Origin: Clostridium sp. Marseille-P3244
GTDB lineage: Bacteria; Bacillota; Clostridia; Lachnospirales; Lachnospiraceae
Assembly: GCF_900120155.1 (NCBI RefSeq)
Contig: NZ_LT635549.1
Span: 124,001 to 188,000, forward strand
Direction: 5' to 3'
DNA: 64,000 nucleotides
In this document: positions 33,458-42,609 of the stretch, one piece after another
Numbering within the stretch: position 1 is the first letter of the stretch
Layout of the letters: every line of letters begins with the position of its first letter
Made by a program: the position numbers and the translations under genes
Notes under the pieces: model-generated
Seen by the model: the letters and a program-made list of their open reading frames with translations, nothing else
What the model was told of the DNA's origin: nothing
Database searches by the model: none

Positions 33458-34954
33458 TCATTCATCTACCAGATCGATCTTCTCCAGCAAATATTCCAGT
33501 ACACTCTTTTCCCCCGTCACCAGTTTGGCCCTCACTGCCATTCCCTGTATAAATTCCGGATCCTCTTTCCCGGCCGTTCCGCCCCGGGCAGTGATCGTAG
33601 CTTCCACCTCATAATAACCTGTTCCGGTCTCACTGTTGACCTTGATATCCCTGGACACAGAAGTTACTTCGCCTTCAAAAACGCCGTAGCCGCCTGTCTG
33701 AGGATACGAAGCCACTTCATATCTTACCTTCTGCCCCTCACGCACAGATCCAATATCCTGATTTTCCACATAGATCACTGTCTGGAATGTGCCTTCCCCT
33801 TCCGGAACGATGCTCCCGATCTGTTCTCCGGCAGACACATGGTCGCCTGCCGTCTTTTCCGCACTCAGGTTCAGGTAGCCATCGGCCTGGGCTTTTACGT
33901 CACATTCCCCAATCCTTGTTTGAATCGTCTCCAGTGTCTCTTTATATTCTCTCTCCCGTCCCTCATATGTGTTGATCTCTGTATTGACAGCATTTTTTTC
34001 ATTATTCACGATCTGTTCTGTGCCAAGTTCCAGAGATCCGTTATTCAGACCCTTTAAATTTCCGGCGGTCTCATTCCGGGTTGTCTGCAGTGATTCCAGA
34101 TTGCTTCGGATCGATGCCAGTGACTGTTCCGCGGACGCGGCAGCCTCTGTCTCGAGCTGACTTAAGGCCAGCGCTTTCTGGTTTTCCAGTTCAGCGATCT
34201 TATCACGATTGTCCGATGTCTCCTGGGAATTTTCCAGTTCAGCGATCTGCATATCATACTGTCTGGCGGTATAGTTATATTGATCAATATACCCCTGTAC
34301 GGCAGTGTAATAATATACTTCATCCGGGCTGAAACTGTTCGTCCGATTACGCATATCAGAAAGCATACGATCCAGCTTTGTTTCCTGATCTGTCAGATCC
34401 GCGATCGAACTGTCGATGCCTGCCAGGCTGTTCTGGTACTGTGTCTGCTGAGCATCCGCGTCTGCATACAGGATGTCCCGGCTGATATTGACAGCCGCAA
34501 GCTTTGTCCGGAATTCTTCATAATAGATATTATCTCTTTGCTGTTCCAGCGCACCCGCTCCGCCGTCCAGCTCCTGATAATACGCCTCCAGGATCTTCAG
34601 ACGCTGACTGATATTCTCCAGTTCGACAGCGCAGCTTTCCTCCTGCCTCTTAAGTTCCGAGGAATCGATCGAGAATATGACCTGTCCTTCTGTCACATAT
34701 TCCCCATCCTGCGCGTCCCACGAAAGAACATTCCCGTCTGTCAGATTTGTGATCGTGGCCGTCGCCCGGCTGTTTCTTATGATACCGTCCGCGCGCGTCA
34801 CCACATCGATGTGAAACAGCCCCATCCAGGCAAGCGCCAGAACCAGGATCCCCGCAAGTGTCCAGATCAGTACCGCGAAAACCGGGCTTGGCCTTTCCTC
34901 GTATACCTCTGTGCTGTCAGACATCTCGTCCATCCTAATTACAACCGGGTTCAC
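33458..34954 (-). CDS. HlyD-family peptide-export accessory (membrane fusion) protein
   Basis: 498 residues. A single TM (about 28-50) is followed by a biotinyl/lipoyl-like half (ADGIIRNSRATATITNL, DGEYVTEGQVIFSIDS), a long alpha-helical coiled coil (about 100-330), then the second lipoyl half and beta-barrel (KAQADGYLNLSAEKTAGDHV, GYYEVEATITARGG). It partners the C39 ABC exporter in Gram-positive bacteriocin and pheromone systems. The start is a GTG overlapping the exporter stop (GTGA) with GGAGGTG 7 nt upstream. Confidence 0.92.
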   Translation of the reverse strand: MNPVVIRMDEMSDSTEVYEERPSPVFAVLIWTLAGILVLALAWMGLFHIDVVTRADGIIRNSRATATITNLTDGNVLSWDAQDGEYVTEGQVIFSIDSSELKRQEESCAVELENISQRLKILEAYYQELDGGAGALEQQRDNIYYEEFRTKLAAVNISRDILYADADAQQTQYQNSLAGIDSSIADLTDQETKLDRMLSDMRNRTNSFSPDEVYYYTAVQGYIDQYNYTARQYDMQIAELENSQETSDNRDKIAELENQKALALSQLETEAAASAEQSLASIRSNLESLQTTRNETAGNLKGLNNGSLELGTEQIVNNEKNAVNTEINTYEGREREYKETLETIQTRIGECDVKAQADGYLNLSAEKTAGDHVSAGEQIGSIVPEGEGTFQTVIYVENQDIGSVREGQKVRYEVASYPQTGGYGVFEGEVTSVSRDIKVNSETGTGYYEVEATITARGGTAGKEDPEFIQGMAVRAKLVTGEKSVLEYLLEKIDLVDE

Positions 34955-37149
34955 AGTTTTTCACCTCCCAGGGACTGGTGCTTTACAAGCTCCGCGTACT
35001 TCCCGCCCATTTTCTTCAGCTCTTCGTGAGTCCCTGACTCAATGATCCTTCCTCTGTCCATTACATAGATCCGGTCACAGTTTTTAATCGTGCTGAGTCT
35101 GTGGGCGATAAATATCGTCGTCATGTCCTTTGAAAACTCCCGGATCGTATCATCCAGCGCCTGTTCCGTCACGGCATCCAGGTTGCTGGTGGCCTCGTCC
35201 AGGATCAGCACGTCCGGTCTTCTCAGCATGGCTCTGGCAATTGCCAGGCGCTGCCGCTGGCCCCCGGAAAGATTCGCGCCGTTTTCCTCCAGACGTGTCT
35301 CATAGCGCAGAGGCATCTCATTGATGAATGTATGAGCCTGTGCTTTTTTCGCGGCATCCACCACATCTTCCATAACCGGATGGTCGATCCCAAGCGTCAG
35401 ATTTTCATAAATACTTCCGCTGAACAGGAAGGTTTCCTGCGGGATATAGGCGATCCGTTCCCGCAGTGTTTCAATCCGGATATCCTCTATGTTGTTTCCG
35501 TCTATCAGGATCTCGCCTCTTTCTGCCTGATAGAGGTGAAGAAAAAGTTTTGCCAGGGTCGTCTTTCCGGAACCGCTTTCACCGACAAATGCCACATTTT
35601 CTCCTTTTCGGATCGTCAGGCTCACATCCTGAAGAACCAGCTCTCTCGTGCCGTACCGGAAATCAATATGTTTCAGTTCAATGTCCCCGGCAATGCTCTC
35701 CGGATGCATCTTCCGCCTCTCGTCATCCCCCTTCTCCGCCTCCAGGTCCAGGATCTCTCCCAAACGGTCTGCCGCCACTACCGCGGTCTGCATCTGAGGC
35801 TGGAGATCGATCAGGTTTTTCACCGGATCCAGGAAATACACCAGCAGAGACTGGAAGGTGATCAGCTGTCCCATCGTAAGCGTGCCATGTATCACATCCA
35901 CGCCGCCAACCCACAGGATCACGATCCCTCCGACCAGCTCTACAAATACTTTCAGGGCATTCTGCATGTTTCCTATAAAATTAAGTCGGAATACACTTTT
36001 CAACAGTTTTACGAACCGGGTCTCCGTCTCATAATTTGCTTTTCGTTCCGCATTAAAGGCTTTCACCGTCTGCATTCCGTTCAGAGACTCTACAAGATAA
36101 GAGGTGAGCTGAGCATTGTCCTCCATCTGGTTCCGGTTCCATTTATCATAACTCTTTCGGAACCCGGCTACGATCACCCCATACAGAACTGCCATGATCA
36201 CCGCGATCCCGAACATCTTTGCGTTCTGCATATACAGGACAACCGCTCCGCCTGCTGCCATCAGCGTATCGATCATGATCGTAAGCGTCGCTCCGGAGAT
36301 CGCGTCTCTTACATTGGACGCGTCGGTGAACCTTGATATGATCTCACCGATCTTCCTGCTGCCAAAGAAGTTCATGGGCAGTTCCAGGATATGCCTGTAG
36401 TACCCCAGGAGCAAAGCGATGTCCAGCTTCTGGCTCAGATACAGCAGCAGATGCGATCGCACGGCATCCAGGATCACTTTAAAAATATTCAGAAAAATAA
36501 CGCCTGCCGACAACGTCGTAAGCGTTCGAAGCAGCCCGTCCGGCAGGATATCATCCATCAGAGCCTTATAGTAGAATGCTCCCGCAATTCCGAGTACGGT
36601 ATAAATAAGAGACGCCGCAAAGATATTCAGCAGAAGCTTTTTCTGGGGCCGAAGCAGATAAAAAAACCGCTGAAACAGTCCCTTTGTCTCATCGCCTTTT
36701 ACAAAGTCTGCCGCTTTTACCAGCAGGATCAGCACTCCTGTCCATCGATATTCGGAAGGTTCGCCGGACCTGGATTTTTCTCCGAAGAATTCTCCCGGAG
36801 TCAGTCTGACGATGCCGCTGGCCGGATCCGCGATAATAATCTCTTTCTTAGTGATCTTATGGATCACGACATAATGCATAAGACTTCCGCGGACCACGAC
36901 ATGAGCGATACAGGGCAACGGGAATTTAGAAAAAAACGCTTTCTTATCACCCTTGACGGCTTGGGAGGAGAAACCAAGCTGCTCCGCCGCCCTGATCATC
37001 CCATAGGCATTTGTCCCCTGCTTGTCTGTTCCTGCAATTTCCCGGATTCTGGATATCGGTATCTTATAACCGTTCTGTTTTGCAATTGTAGCCAGACAAG
37101 CCGCACCACAATCAGTTATGTCATGCTGCTTTACACAGTAGTATCTCAT
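34951..37149 (-). CDS. C39-peptidase bacteriocin/peptide ABC exporter
   Basis: 732 residues from the chosen ATG. The N-terminal C39 protease (1-135) has Q8, catalytic C14 in QHDITDCGAAC, H near 100 in LMHYVVIHK and D in IIADPASG. Six TM helices (about 160-440) follow, then an ABC domain with Walker A GESGSGKTT, signature LSGGQRQRLAIARA and Walker B VLILDEATSNLD. It cleaves double-glycine leaders while exporting the peptide. The longer frame to 37191 lacks an RBS; the ATG at 37149 follows GGCGGGAAAG. The peptide gene lies 80 bp upstream. Confidence 0.95.
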   Translation of the reverse strand: MRYYCVKQHDITDCGAACLATIAKQNGYKIPISRIREIAGTDKQGTNAYGMIRAAEQLGFSSQAVKGDKKAFFSKFPLPCIAHVVVRGSLMHYVVIHKITKKEIIIADPASGIVRLTPGEFFGEKSRSGEPSEYRWTGVLILLVKAADFVKGDETKGLFQRFFYLLRPQKKLLLNIFAASLIYTVLGIAGAFYYKALMDDILPDGLLRTLTTLSAGVIFLNIFKVILDAVRSHLLLYLSQKLDIALLLGYYRHILELPMNFFGSRKIGEIISRFTDASNVRDAISGATLTIMIDTLMAAGGAVVLYMQNAKMFGIAVIMAVLYGVIVAGFRKSYDKWNRNQMEDNAQLTSYLVESLNGMQTVKAFNAERKANYETETRFVKLLKSVFRLNFIGNMQNALKVFVELVGGIVILWVGGVDVIHGTLTMGQLITFQSLLVYFLDPVKNLIDLQPQMQTAVVAADRLGEILDLEAEKGDDERRKMHPESIAGDIELKHIDFRYGTRELVLQDVSLTIRKGENVAFVGESGSGKTTLAKLFLHLYQAERGEILIDGNNIEDIRIETLRERIAYIPQETFLFSGSIYENLTLGIDHPVMEDVVDAAKKAQAHTFINEMPLRYETRLEENGANLSGGQRQRLAIARAMLRRPDVLILDEATSNLDAVTEQALDDTIREFSKDMTTIFIAHRLSTIKNCDRIYVMDRGRIIESGTHEELKKMGGKYAELVKHQSLGGEKL

Positions 37150-37229
37150 AACTTTCCCGCCATGTTTCTTTTTCTTTTGTCTGAGCGGCACTTTTATACA
37201 AAACCTGGAACAGCGCCCTCATCTGTCGA

Positions 37230-37331
37230 TTATTTGAACAGGCCGATAAACCATTCGAGCACAGCCCCTCTGCCCAGCTTCGCTCCGCCTGTACATTTAT
37301 ATAGTTCTTTTTCTGATAGTCTTTTCCACAT
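37230..37331 (-). CDS. double-glycine leader peptide (bacteriocin or pheromone precursor)
   Basis: 33 codons from ATG 37331 to TAA 37232-37230, with GGAGGTG 6 nt upstream. The leader MWKRLSEKELYKCTGG has the consensus spacing of class II leaders (LS, EL, then GG at -2/-1). Cleavage after GG gives AKLGRGAVLEWFIGLFK, a 17-residue cationic (+2 net), amphipathic peptide. It is encoded directly upstream of its C39 exporter and divergent from an AgrC-like kinase/LytTR regulator, so it could be the inducing pheromone, a bacteriocin, or both. I do not recognise the mature sequence. Confidence 0.88.
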   Translation of the reverse strand: MWKRLSEKELYKCTGGAKLGRGAVLEWFIGLFK

Positions 37332-37352
37332 ATTTTCCACCTCCGTACCTTT

Positions 37353-37358
37353 GTTATA
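37353..37358 (-). promoter_or_regulatory. -10 box of the peptide/exporter promoter
   Basis: Minus-strand TATAAC, 22 bp upstream of the peptide ATG. No -35 consensus sits at 17 bp, as expected for an activator-dependent promoter. The LytTR-type repeats lie about 42-73 bp further upstream. Confidence 0.4.
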
Positions 37359-37399
37359 TCTTGAGTGAACCTCTTTCAGGTCGAAAAGTCAACATACTT

Positions 37400-37431
37400 G
37401 TGGTATTCGGTCGCTTAATCGTGCTATTTGG
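37400..37431. promoter_or_regulatory. two 11-bp direct repeats, 21-bp period: putative LytTR-regulator binding site
   Basis: GTGGTATTCGG (37400-37410) and GTGCTATTTGG (37421-37431) match at 9 of 11 positions and start exactly 21 bp apart (two helical turns). This is the arrangement bound by AgrA/PlnC/ComE-type LytTR dimers. They lie midway between the divergent kinase and peptide genes and could control both. A plus-strand TATAAT at 37467-37472 may be the kinase -10. Confidence 0.7.
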
Positions 37432-37498
37432 GGAAAATCAAGCTTTTCTTTCTTCCCGTTTCTTATTATAATTAAATCCAACGAGGAGGATTACATAC

Positions 37499-38767
37499 AT
37501 GAACAGTTTGTTCCGCATATACATGGATCTTCTGGGAAATACCATCGATACCTTTTTGTTTTTCCGGTTCGCAGACAATACTTTATCCCATAAGATCAAA
37601 AATGAATACAAATTCATACTGCTCTGCGTTTATGCGGTATACTCCCTGCCTCCTGACGCGCCTTACTCCACATTTATCAGCCTTGCCGTAAATCTTGTTT
37701 TTCTGCTCGTCTCGGCATGGCCTGACTGGAAAAGATCCCTCTCTGTTCTCATAAAATATACCGTATACAGTTATATCAGCATGTTCCTGATCCTGTTTCT
37801 CCATTCATTGGCTTTTAATGATTATACAACCCTTTTTTCTTCGGATATTTATGAACAGTATAAACTGATCATTGTACTGTTCCTCAGCTACGTCGCTTAT
37901 GTACTGTATACAAACTACAGACAGAACCGCCGGATCCGCTCCCAGTATTATCTTTATTTCAGCATAATTATCGGAGCCGTTTGTCTGCTGGTCAGTTATT
38001 CCACCCTTTATATCTGCCGCAGAGAACCGTCATCTCACATGCTGCCTCTGCTTTTTACAACACTGATCATCCTGATCCTTTTGTGCATCTCGCTCTATGA
38101 CAGATTTCTTGAACTTATTGCCGAGAATGCCAACTATAAAATTCAGGTAAAGATCAACCGTCTGCAGGAAAATTATGCTCTGCAGATAGAAGAAAATCTG
38201 AAAAATCTCCGTTCTCTCCGGCATGATATAAAGAATCATCTGATCATTATTGACGGATACGCGTCACAGAAAAGGTTTGATAAGATACATGAGTATATTC
38301 AAAAAATCGGGGAACATTTCAATGATACCGCGCCGATCCAGACCCCGTCCACTTCACTTTCCGCCATCCTGAGTGAAAAAATGACTCTGGCACGGCAGCA
38401 AAAAATCGCCTGTGAGATCACATGCAGCCTTCCTTATCTGAAAATTGACGATTTTACAATGATCACGATTCTTGGCAATCTGCTTGACAACGCGATCTGT
38501 GCCGCCTCTAAATGTACCGACGGATGGATCAAGGCCGCTCTTTTACAGGAGTCATCCGTTCTTCTGATCACAGTAGACAACAGTCACGCGGAGGAAATCC
38601 AGGAAAAGGACGGAACCTTTATCACCACAAAATCCGGGCGGTCAGAAGCCCATGGGATCGGTATTAAAAATGTCCGCAGAGCAGTAAACAATCTGAATGG
38701 ACAGATGGAGATCAGTTATACGGAAAATGTATTTCATGTCAATATCATACTGCCCAACTACAGCTGA
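37499..38767 (+). CDS. AgrC-like HPK10 sensor histidine kinase (peptide pheromone receptor)
   Basis: 422 residues. Six to seven TM helices in residues 1-200 form the peptide-sensing domain. The H-box SLRHDIKNHLIII has the phospho-acceptor H242 (HPK10 type, RHDxxNH), the N-box is TILGNLLDNAICAASK and the G-box HGIGIKNV. RBS GAGGAGG lies 9-10 nt upstream. It is divergent from the double-glycine peptide and exporter operon and followed by the LytTR regulator; together they form a three-component system. Confidence 0.94.
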   Translation: MNSLFRIYMDLLGNTIDTFLFFRFADNTLSHKIKNEYKFILLCVYAVYSLPPDAPYSTFISLAVNLVFLLVSAWPDWKRSLSVLIKYTVYSYISMFLILFLHSLAFNDYTTLFSSDIYEQYKLIIVLFLSYVAYVLYTNYRQNRRIRSQYYLYFSIIIGAVCLLVSYSTLYICRREPSSHMLPLLFTTLIILILLCISLYDRFLELIAENANYKIQVKINRLQENYALQIEENLKNLRSLRHDIKNHLIIIDGYASQKRFDKIHEYIQKIGEHFNDTAPIQTPSTSLSAILSEKMTLARQQKIACEITCSLPYLKIDDFTMITILGNLLDNAICAASKCTDGWIKAALLQESSVLLITVDNSHAEEIQEKDGTFITTKSGRSEAHGIGIKNVRRAVNNLNGQMEISYTENVFHVNIILPNYS

Positions 38768-38887
38768 AGCCAGAATATTCCATCCGGTGCCGAATATCAC
38801 CGTTTGGTCGCCAAATGTCACATGCTGATTGCGGTTCCTTAAAGGACATGGTAGCATAATCTGAGACAATAGAAAGGGATGATATTA

Positions 38888-39670
38888 ATGCCAAATATCA
38901 GAGTTGCCGTCTGCGACGATGAGGAATTTTATCGGGAAGAGCTTTCAAAACTGATCGTAATCTACGGAAATGAAACAGGGCATCCTCTTTCACCTGACAT
39001 ATGGGACAGTGCGTCTGCTCTCCTTGACGCGGTAAAAAGCGGGGAGAAAGAATACGACATGATCTTTCTTGATATCGAAATGCCGGAGCTCTCCGGTATG
39101 GAGGCGGCGGAAGAGCTCCGTAAAATGGAAAAGCACGTGACTCTCTGCTTTGTGACCAGCCACATCAATTACGCATACAACGCCTATCTTATCGATGCTG
39201 ACGGATATGTACACAAACCGATCCAGTATCTGGACGTAAAAAGGCTGATGGAGAAAGCTGAAATGCAGCTCTGCTACCGTATCAGCGTGGAACAGGCGGA
39301 GAAACGCTATCTGGAAATCAAATCCGGACGCAGGAACGCCATTGTCGATTTAAATAAGGTAGTTTATATCGAAAAACGCAGGAATCAGTGTATCTTTCAC
39401 TGCACCGACGGGGAACAGATCTGTTATGATACACTGAAAAATATTTATAAACGCCTGGATCAGGAACGTTTTGTCTATATCCATCAGGGATTTATCGCAA
39501 ATTACACCCATATCAAAGAGGTGCAAAACGACCGTGTCTGCTTCGGCTCCGGCATGGAAGCTCCTTTAAGCCGCCGGTACTACCCCCGTATCCACGGCTG
39601 GTATACAGACAAATTAAACCGGATCATAGCAGAGCACAGACCTCCGGGAATGGCTCCACGCTCCTCTTAA
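38888..39670 (+). CDS. LytTR-family response regulator
   Basis: 260 residues from the chosen ATG. The receiver has D10/D11, phospho-acceptor D62 in MIFLDIEMP and K110 or so in VHKPIQY. The LytTR DNA-binding domain occupies about 140-240 (LEIKSGRRNAIVDLNKVVYI, FVYIHQGFIANYTHI, PLSRRYYPRI). RBS AAAGGG lies about 9 nt upstream; an ATT at 38879 extends the frame but is not favoured. Separated from its kinase by 120 bp. Its 3' end overlaps hydF convergently by 47 bp. Confidence 0.94.
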   Translation: MPNIRVAVCDDEEFYREELSKLIVIYGNETGHPLSPDIWDSASALLDAVKSGEKEYDMIFLDIEMPELSGMEAAEELRKMEKHVTLCFVTSHINYAYNAYLIDADGYVHKPIQYLDVKRLMEKAEMQLCYRISVEQAEKRYLEIKSGRRNAIVDLNKVVYIEKRRNQCIFHCTDGEQICYDTLKNIYKRLDQERFVYIHQGFIANYTHIKEVQNDRVCFGSGMEAPLSRRYYPRIHGWYTDKLNRIIAEHRPPGMAPRSS

Positions 39671-40859
39671 GGATTCCTTTCATATAAGCGATCAGGATCC
39701 CGTAATTGGTCACAGGGATCCCCTGATCCCCGGCACAGCTTAAGCGGTATTTCATTTCCCGTTCATTTAGCATACAGCCGCCGCAGTGAACGATCAGCTT
39801 ATACTTTGTCAGATCATCCGGGAATTCTGTTCCGGAGGTAGTTTCAATTTGGATATCCTTTCCGGTATATTCTCTGATCCAGCGCGGCAGCTTCACCGTG
39901 CCGATATCGTCACACTGCCGGTGATGGGTACAGCCCTCGCTGATCAGGATCGTATCACCGTCTTTTAACGTATCCAGCGTGGTCACCCCTTTTACGACCG
40001 TCTCCAGATCCCCTTTATATCTTGCAAACAGAATAGAAAAGGAAGTAAGAAGAATATCTTCCGGGGTATCTGCGGCCACTTTTTCAAAAGCCTGACTGTC
40101 CGTGATCACGATCTTCGGTTTATGTTTAAATTCCCCCAGAACCTTCTTCAGCTCTGTTTCCTTGACTACTGCGGAGACCGCGTCCGCCTCCAGAATATCC
40201 CGGATCGTCTGCTGCTGGGGAAGGATGAGTCTGCCTTTGGGAGCGGCTTTGTCGATAGGCACCACAAGTACTGCGATATCTGAGGGCTTAAGCAGGTCAC
40301 GGACGATATACCGCTCCGGTTCTTTTACATCGGCCGCCGCGGCAATTTTTTCTTTCAACGCGCAGATTCCCTCTCCGGTAGCCGCGCTTACACAAAGGAG
40401 CTGCTCTTCTCCCTTATTTTCCCCTCTCAGCTCTTCCCCTGTTTTCTTCAGCACATCCGGGGCAGCCAGCTCCATCTTATTCAAAGCGATCACATAAGGG
40501 ATCTTCTTTTCCCGGATCCTCTCCAGAAGGGCTTTATCCTCCCGGGCCGCTCCGGTACATCCGTCGATGATAAGAACTGCTATATCTGTTTTGTTTAATA
40601 CCTGATAACTCTTTCTGACACGGAGAGCGCCCAGCTCTCCTTCGTCGTCAATCCCGGGAGTATCCATCATAACCACCGGTCCCAGCGGAAGAAGCTCCAT
40701 GGATTTGTACACCGGGTCTGTTGTGGTCCCCCGTACATCGGATACGACCGCGATATCCTGTCCTGTTACCGCGTTCATAACACTGGATTTCCCGGCGTTT
40801 CGTCTGCCGAAAAACCCGATATGCACCCGTTCGGATGTCGGTGTCTGGTTCATGCTCAT
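39624..40859 (-). CDS. hydF: [FeFe]-hydrogenase H-cluster maturation GTPase HydF
   Basis: 411 residues. G1 FFGRRNAGKSS, G2 DVRGTTTDPV, G3 MMDTPGIDD, G4 IALNKMEL. The C-terminal cluster-binding region has EGCTHHRQCDD and the HCGGCMLNEREM motif supplying 4Fe-4S ligands. HydF is the scaffold on which the 2Fe subcluster is assembled for [FeFe]-hydrogenase; it implies HydE/HydG and a hydrogenase elsewhere. Convergent with the LytTR regulator, with a 47-bp overlap. Confidence 0.96.
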   Translation of the reverse strand: MSMNQTPTSERVHIGFFGRRNAGKSSVMNAVTGQDIAVVSDVRGTTTDPVYKSMELLPLGPVVMMDTPGIDDEGELGALRVRKSYQVLNKTDIAVLIIDGCTGAAREDKALLERIREKKIPYVIALNKMELAAPDVLKKTGEELRGENKGEEQLLCVSAATGEGICALKEKIAAAADVKEPERYIVRDLLKPSDIAVLVVPIDKAAPKGRLILPQQQTIRDILEADAVSAVVKETELKKVLGEFKHKPKIVITDSQAFEKVAADTPEDILLTSFSILFARYKGDLETVVKGVTTLDTLKDGDTILISEGCTHHRQCDDIGTVKLPRWIREYTGKDIQIETTSGTEFPDDLTKYKLIVHCGGCMLNEREMKYRLSCAGDQGIPVTNYGILIAYMKGILKRSVEPFPEVCALL

Positions 40860-40894
40860 AATTCATCCCTCCATTGATCTGAAACAGGACACTC

Positions 40895-42118
40895 TTATTT
40901 CACCACAAGCCTGTGGAAATTTTTCTTTCCTTTTTTAAGGATAAGTCCCTCGCCTCCAAAGGCTTCTTTTGAGAACTCTGCCCGGATATCTGTCACCTTT
41001 TCGCCATCCACTGCAGTCCCGCCCTGCTGCACCGCGCGTCTTGCCTCGGATTTTGACGGAACGAGTCCACTTCTTACAAGCATGGTCAGGATATCAATGC
41101 TTCCCTCTGTAAAATCAGCGTCAGTAAGCTCTGTTGTCGGCATCTCTGCCGCGTTTCCTCTGCTGAACAGGGCACGGGCGCTCTCCTGGGCCTTTTGGGC
41201 TTCCTCTTCTCCATGTACCAGCTTTGTCAGTTCAAATGCCAGGATTTCCTTTGCTGTGTTCAGCTGAGCGCCTTCCCATGAATCCATCCTGTCGATCTCT
41301 TCAAGAGGCAGGAATGTGAGCATACGGATACATTTCAGCACATCCGCGTCTGCCACGTTCCTCCAATACTGATAGAATTCGAACGGGGACGTCTTGTCGG
41401 GATCCAGCCATACTGCGCCGGACTGTGTCTTACCCATCTTCTTTCCCTCCGAATTAAGCAGAAGAGTGATGGTCATCGCCCCTGCGTCCTTGCCCAGTTT
41501 CCGGCGGATCAGTTCTGTGCCGGCCAGCATATTACTCCACTGGTCATCGCCGCCAAACTGCAGATTGCAGCCATATTTCTGGAACAGCGCGTAAAAATCA
41601 TACGCCTGCATGATCATATAATTGAACTCAAGGAAACTTAAGCCCTTCTCCATCCTCTGCTTATAGCACTCTGCCGCCAGCATCCGGTTTACAGAAAAAT
41701 GGGGACCCACCTCACGGAGCACGTCCACATAATTCAGGTCAAGGAGCCAGTCCGCGTTATTTACCATCAGAGCCTTTCCTTCCGAGAAGTCTATAAACTT
41801 GCTCATCTGCTTTTTAAAGCAGTCGCAATTGTGCTCGATCTGTTCCGGTGTCATCATGCTGCGCATGTCGGTCCGGCCGGACGGATCACCAATATAGCCC
41901 GTTCCTCCTCCGATCAGAGCGATCGGCTTATTGCCTGCCTCCTGCAGGCGCTTCATCAGGCACAGTGCCATAAAGTGACCCACATGGAGACTGTCCGCTG
42001 TTGGGTCAAACCCGATATAGAATACAGCCTTCCCATTGTTTACCAGATCTCTGATCTCCTCTTCGTCCGTCACCTGGGCGATCAGTCCTCTCGCCTGAAG
42101 TTCTTCGTAAATTCCCAT
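40895..42118 (-). CDS. tyrS: tyrosyl-tRNA synthetase
   Basis: 407 residues. Class I signature HVGHFMAL (HIGH), [14 protein letters not shown], the tyrosine-binding [11 protein letters not shown] and KKMGKT (KMSKS) at the usual positions, with an S4 RNA-binding domain from about 345. Charges tRNA-Tyr. Preceded by a tyrosine T-box leader. RBS AGGAGAG lies 5 nt upstream. Confidence 0.97.
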   Translation of the reverse strand: MGIYEELQARGLIAQVTDEEEIRDLVNNGKAVFYIGFDPTADSLHVGHFMALCLMKRLQEAGNKPIALIGGGTGYIGDPSGRTDMRSMMTPEQIEHNCDCFKKQMSKFIDFSEGKALMVNNADWLLDLNYVDVLREVGPHFSVNRMLAAECYKQRMEKGLSFLEFNYMIMQAYDFYALFQKYGCNLQFGGDDQWSNMLAGTELIRRKLGKDAGAMTITLLLNSEGKKMGKTQSGAVWLDPDKTSPFEFYQYWRNVADADVLKCIRMLTFLPLEEIDRMDSWEGAQLNTAKEILAFELTKLVHGEEEAQKAQESARALFSRGNAAEMPTTELTDADFTEGSIDILTMLVRSGLVPSKSEARRAVQQGGTAVDGEKVTDIRAEFSKEAFGGEGLILKKGKKNFHRLVVK

Positions 42119-42228
42119 CTTCTTTCTCTCCTTTGCTGACTCATGATTTTTTCTGAAATTCCCACGGAAATCCGGGGGACTCTGCAGTAAATCGGATAGG
42201 GGAAGATTCCTTTCCCTACCCGCTCACC

Positions 42229-42319
42229 GCGATACCTCGCTCATCTCGCGGCATAGCCGCTCGATGACCGTTGCCCGTCGGATACCCGCTCGTGCAAGCA
42301 CGGCGGTCGCCCTCCGGGC
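42229..42319. repeat. GC-rich cluster of four mini-hairpins in the tyrS 5' UTR
   Basis: Four small perfect palindromes in 91 bp: GCGATACCTCGC (42229-42240), GCGGCATAGCCGC (42248-42260), CGTGCAAGCACG (42291-42302) and GCCCTCCGGGC (42309-42319). They lie after the T-box terminator, in the part of the leader transcribed only on read-through. No coding sense. It resembles a short interspersed intergenic repeat of gut Clostridia, but I cannot check other copies. Confidence 0.55.
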
Positions 42320-42327
42320 GTATCGCA

Positions 42328-42605
42328 CAAAAAACCGTCCTCACTGCTTGTGCAATAAGGACGGCTGCTGACCGTGGTACCACCTTTATTTACCGGATGA
42401 TCTGTCTCTGCATCCGGCCTCATCTGGCACGATAACGTGTGCCGTTCCGTCACAGCCTACTTACGCCTGTCATTCTTCCGACATGTTCGGTGTGAAGCTC
42501 CGGGATGTATTCACAAAGACCGTATCATGCGCCTCTCATCAGCCGGCAGCTTTCTGTTTTTGCGGTCGCCTGCTACTTCTTCCCTTCACAGCCTGTATCA
42601 TATGA
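42328..42605 (-). ncRNA. T-box leader, tyrosine-specific (TAC specifier)
   Basis: On the minus strand the conserved T-box core GGTGGTACCACGG lies at 42384-42372. The Stem I specifier loop reads GTGAATACATC with TAC (Tyr) at 42509-42507. The terminator helix GTCCT/AGGAC with a T run (GGTTTTTT) ends near 42328. Uncharged tRNA-Tyr would pair with TAC and the T-box bulge and let transcription enter tyrS. Confidence 0.93.
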
Positions 42606-42609
42606 AGCA

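Noticed and set aside
35332-36336. 334-codon plus-strand frame
   Set aside because: Antisense of the exporter transmembrane/ATPase region, with a His/Gln-rich shadow composition.
37332-37498. CRISPR-like array suggested by the repeat pair
   Set aside because: Only two imperfect 11-bp repeats with fixed 21-bp spacing; fits a regulator site and not an array.
38768-38887. Possible second peptide gene between kinase and LytTR regulator
   Set aside because: No ATG with RBS and no GG leader; only short palindromes such as TTTGGTCGCCAAA.
39624-39670. Frameshift or fusion between the LytTR regulator and hydF
   Set aside because: The genes are convergent and simply overlap at their 3' ends; both C-termini look normal.
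42241-42453. 70-codon frame in the tyrS leader
   Set aside because: Covers the T-box core and terminator, so it is RNA structure and not protein.
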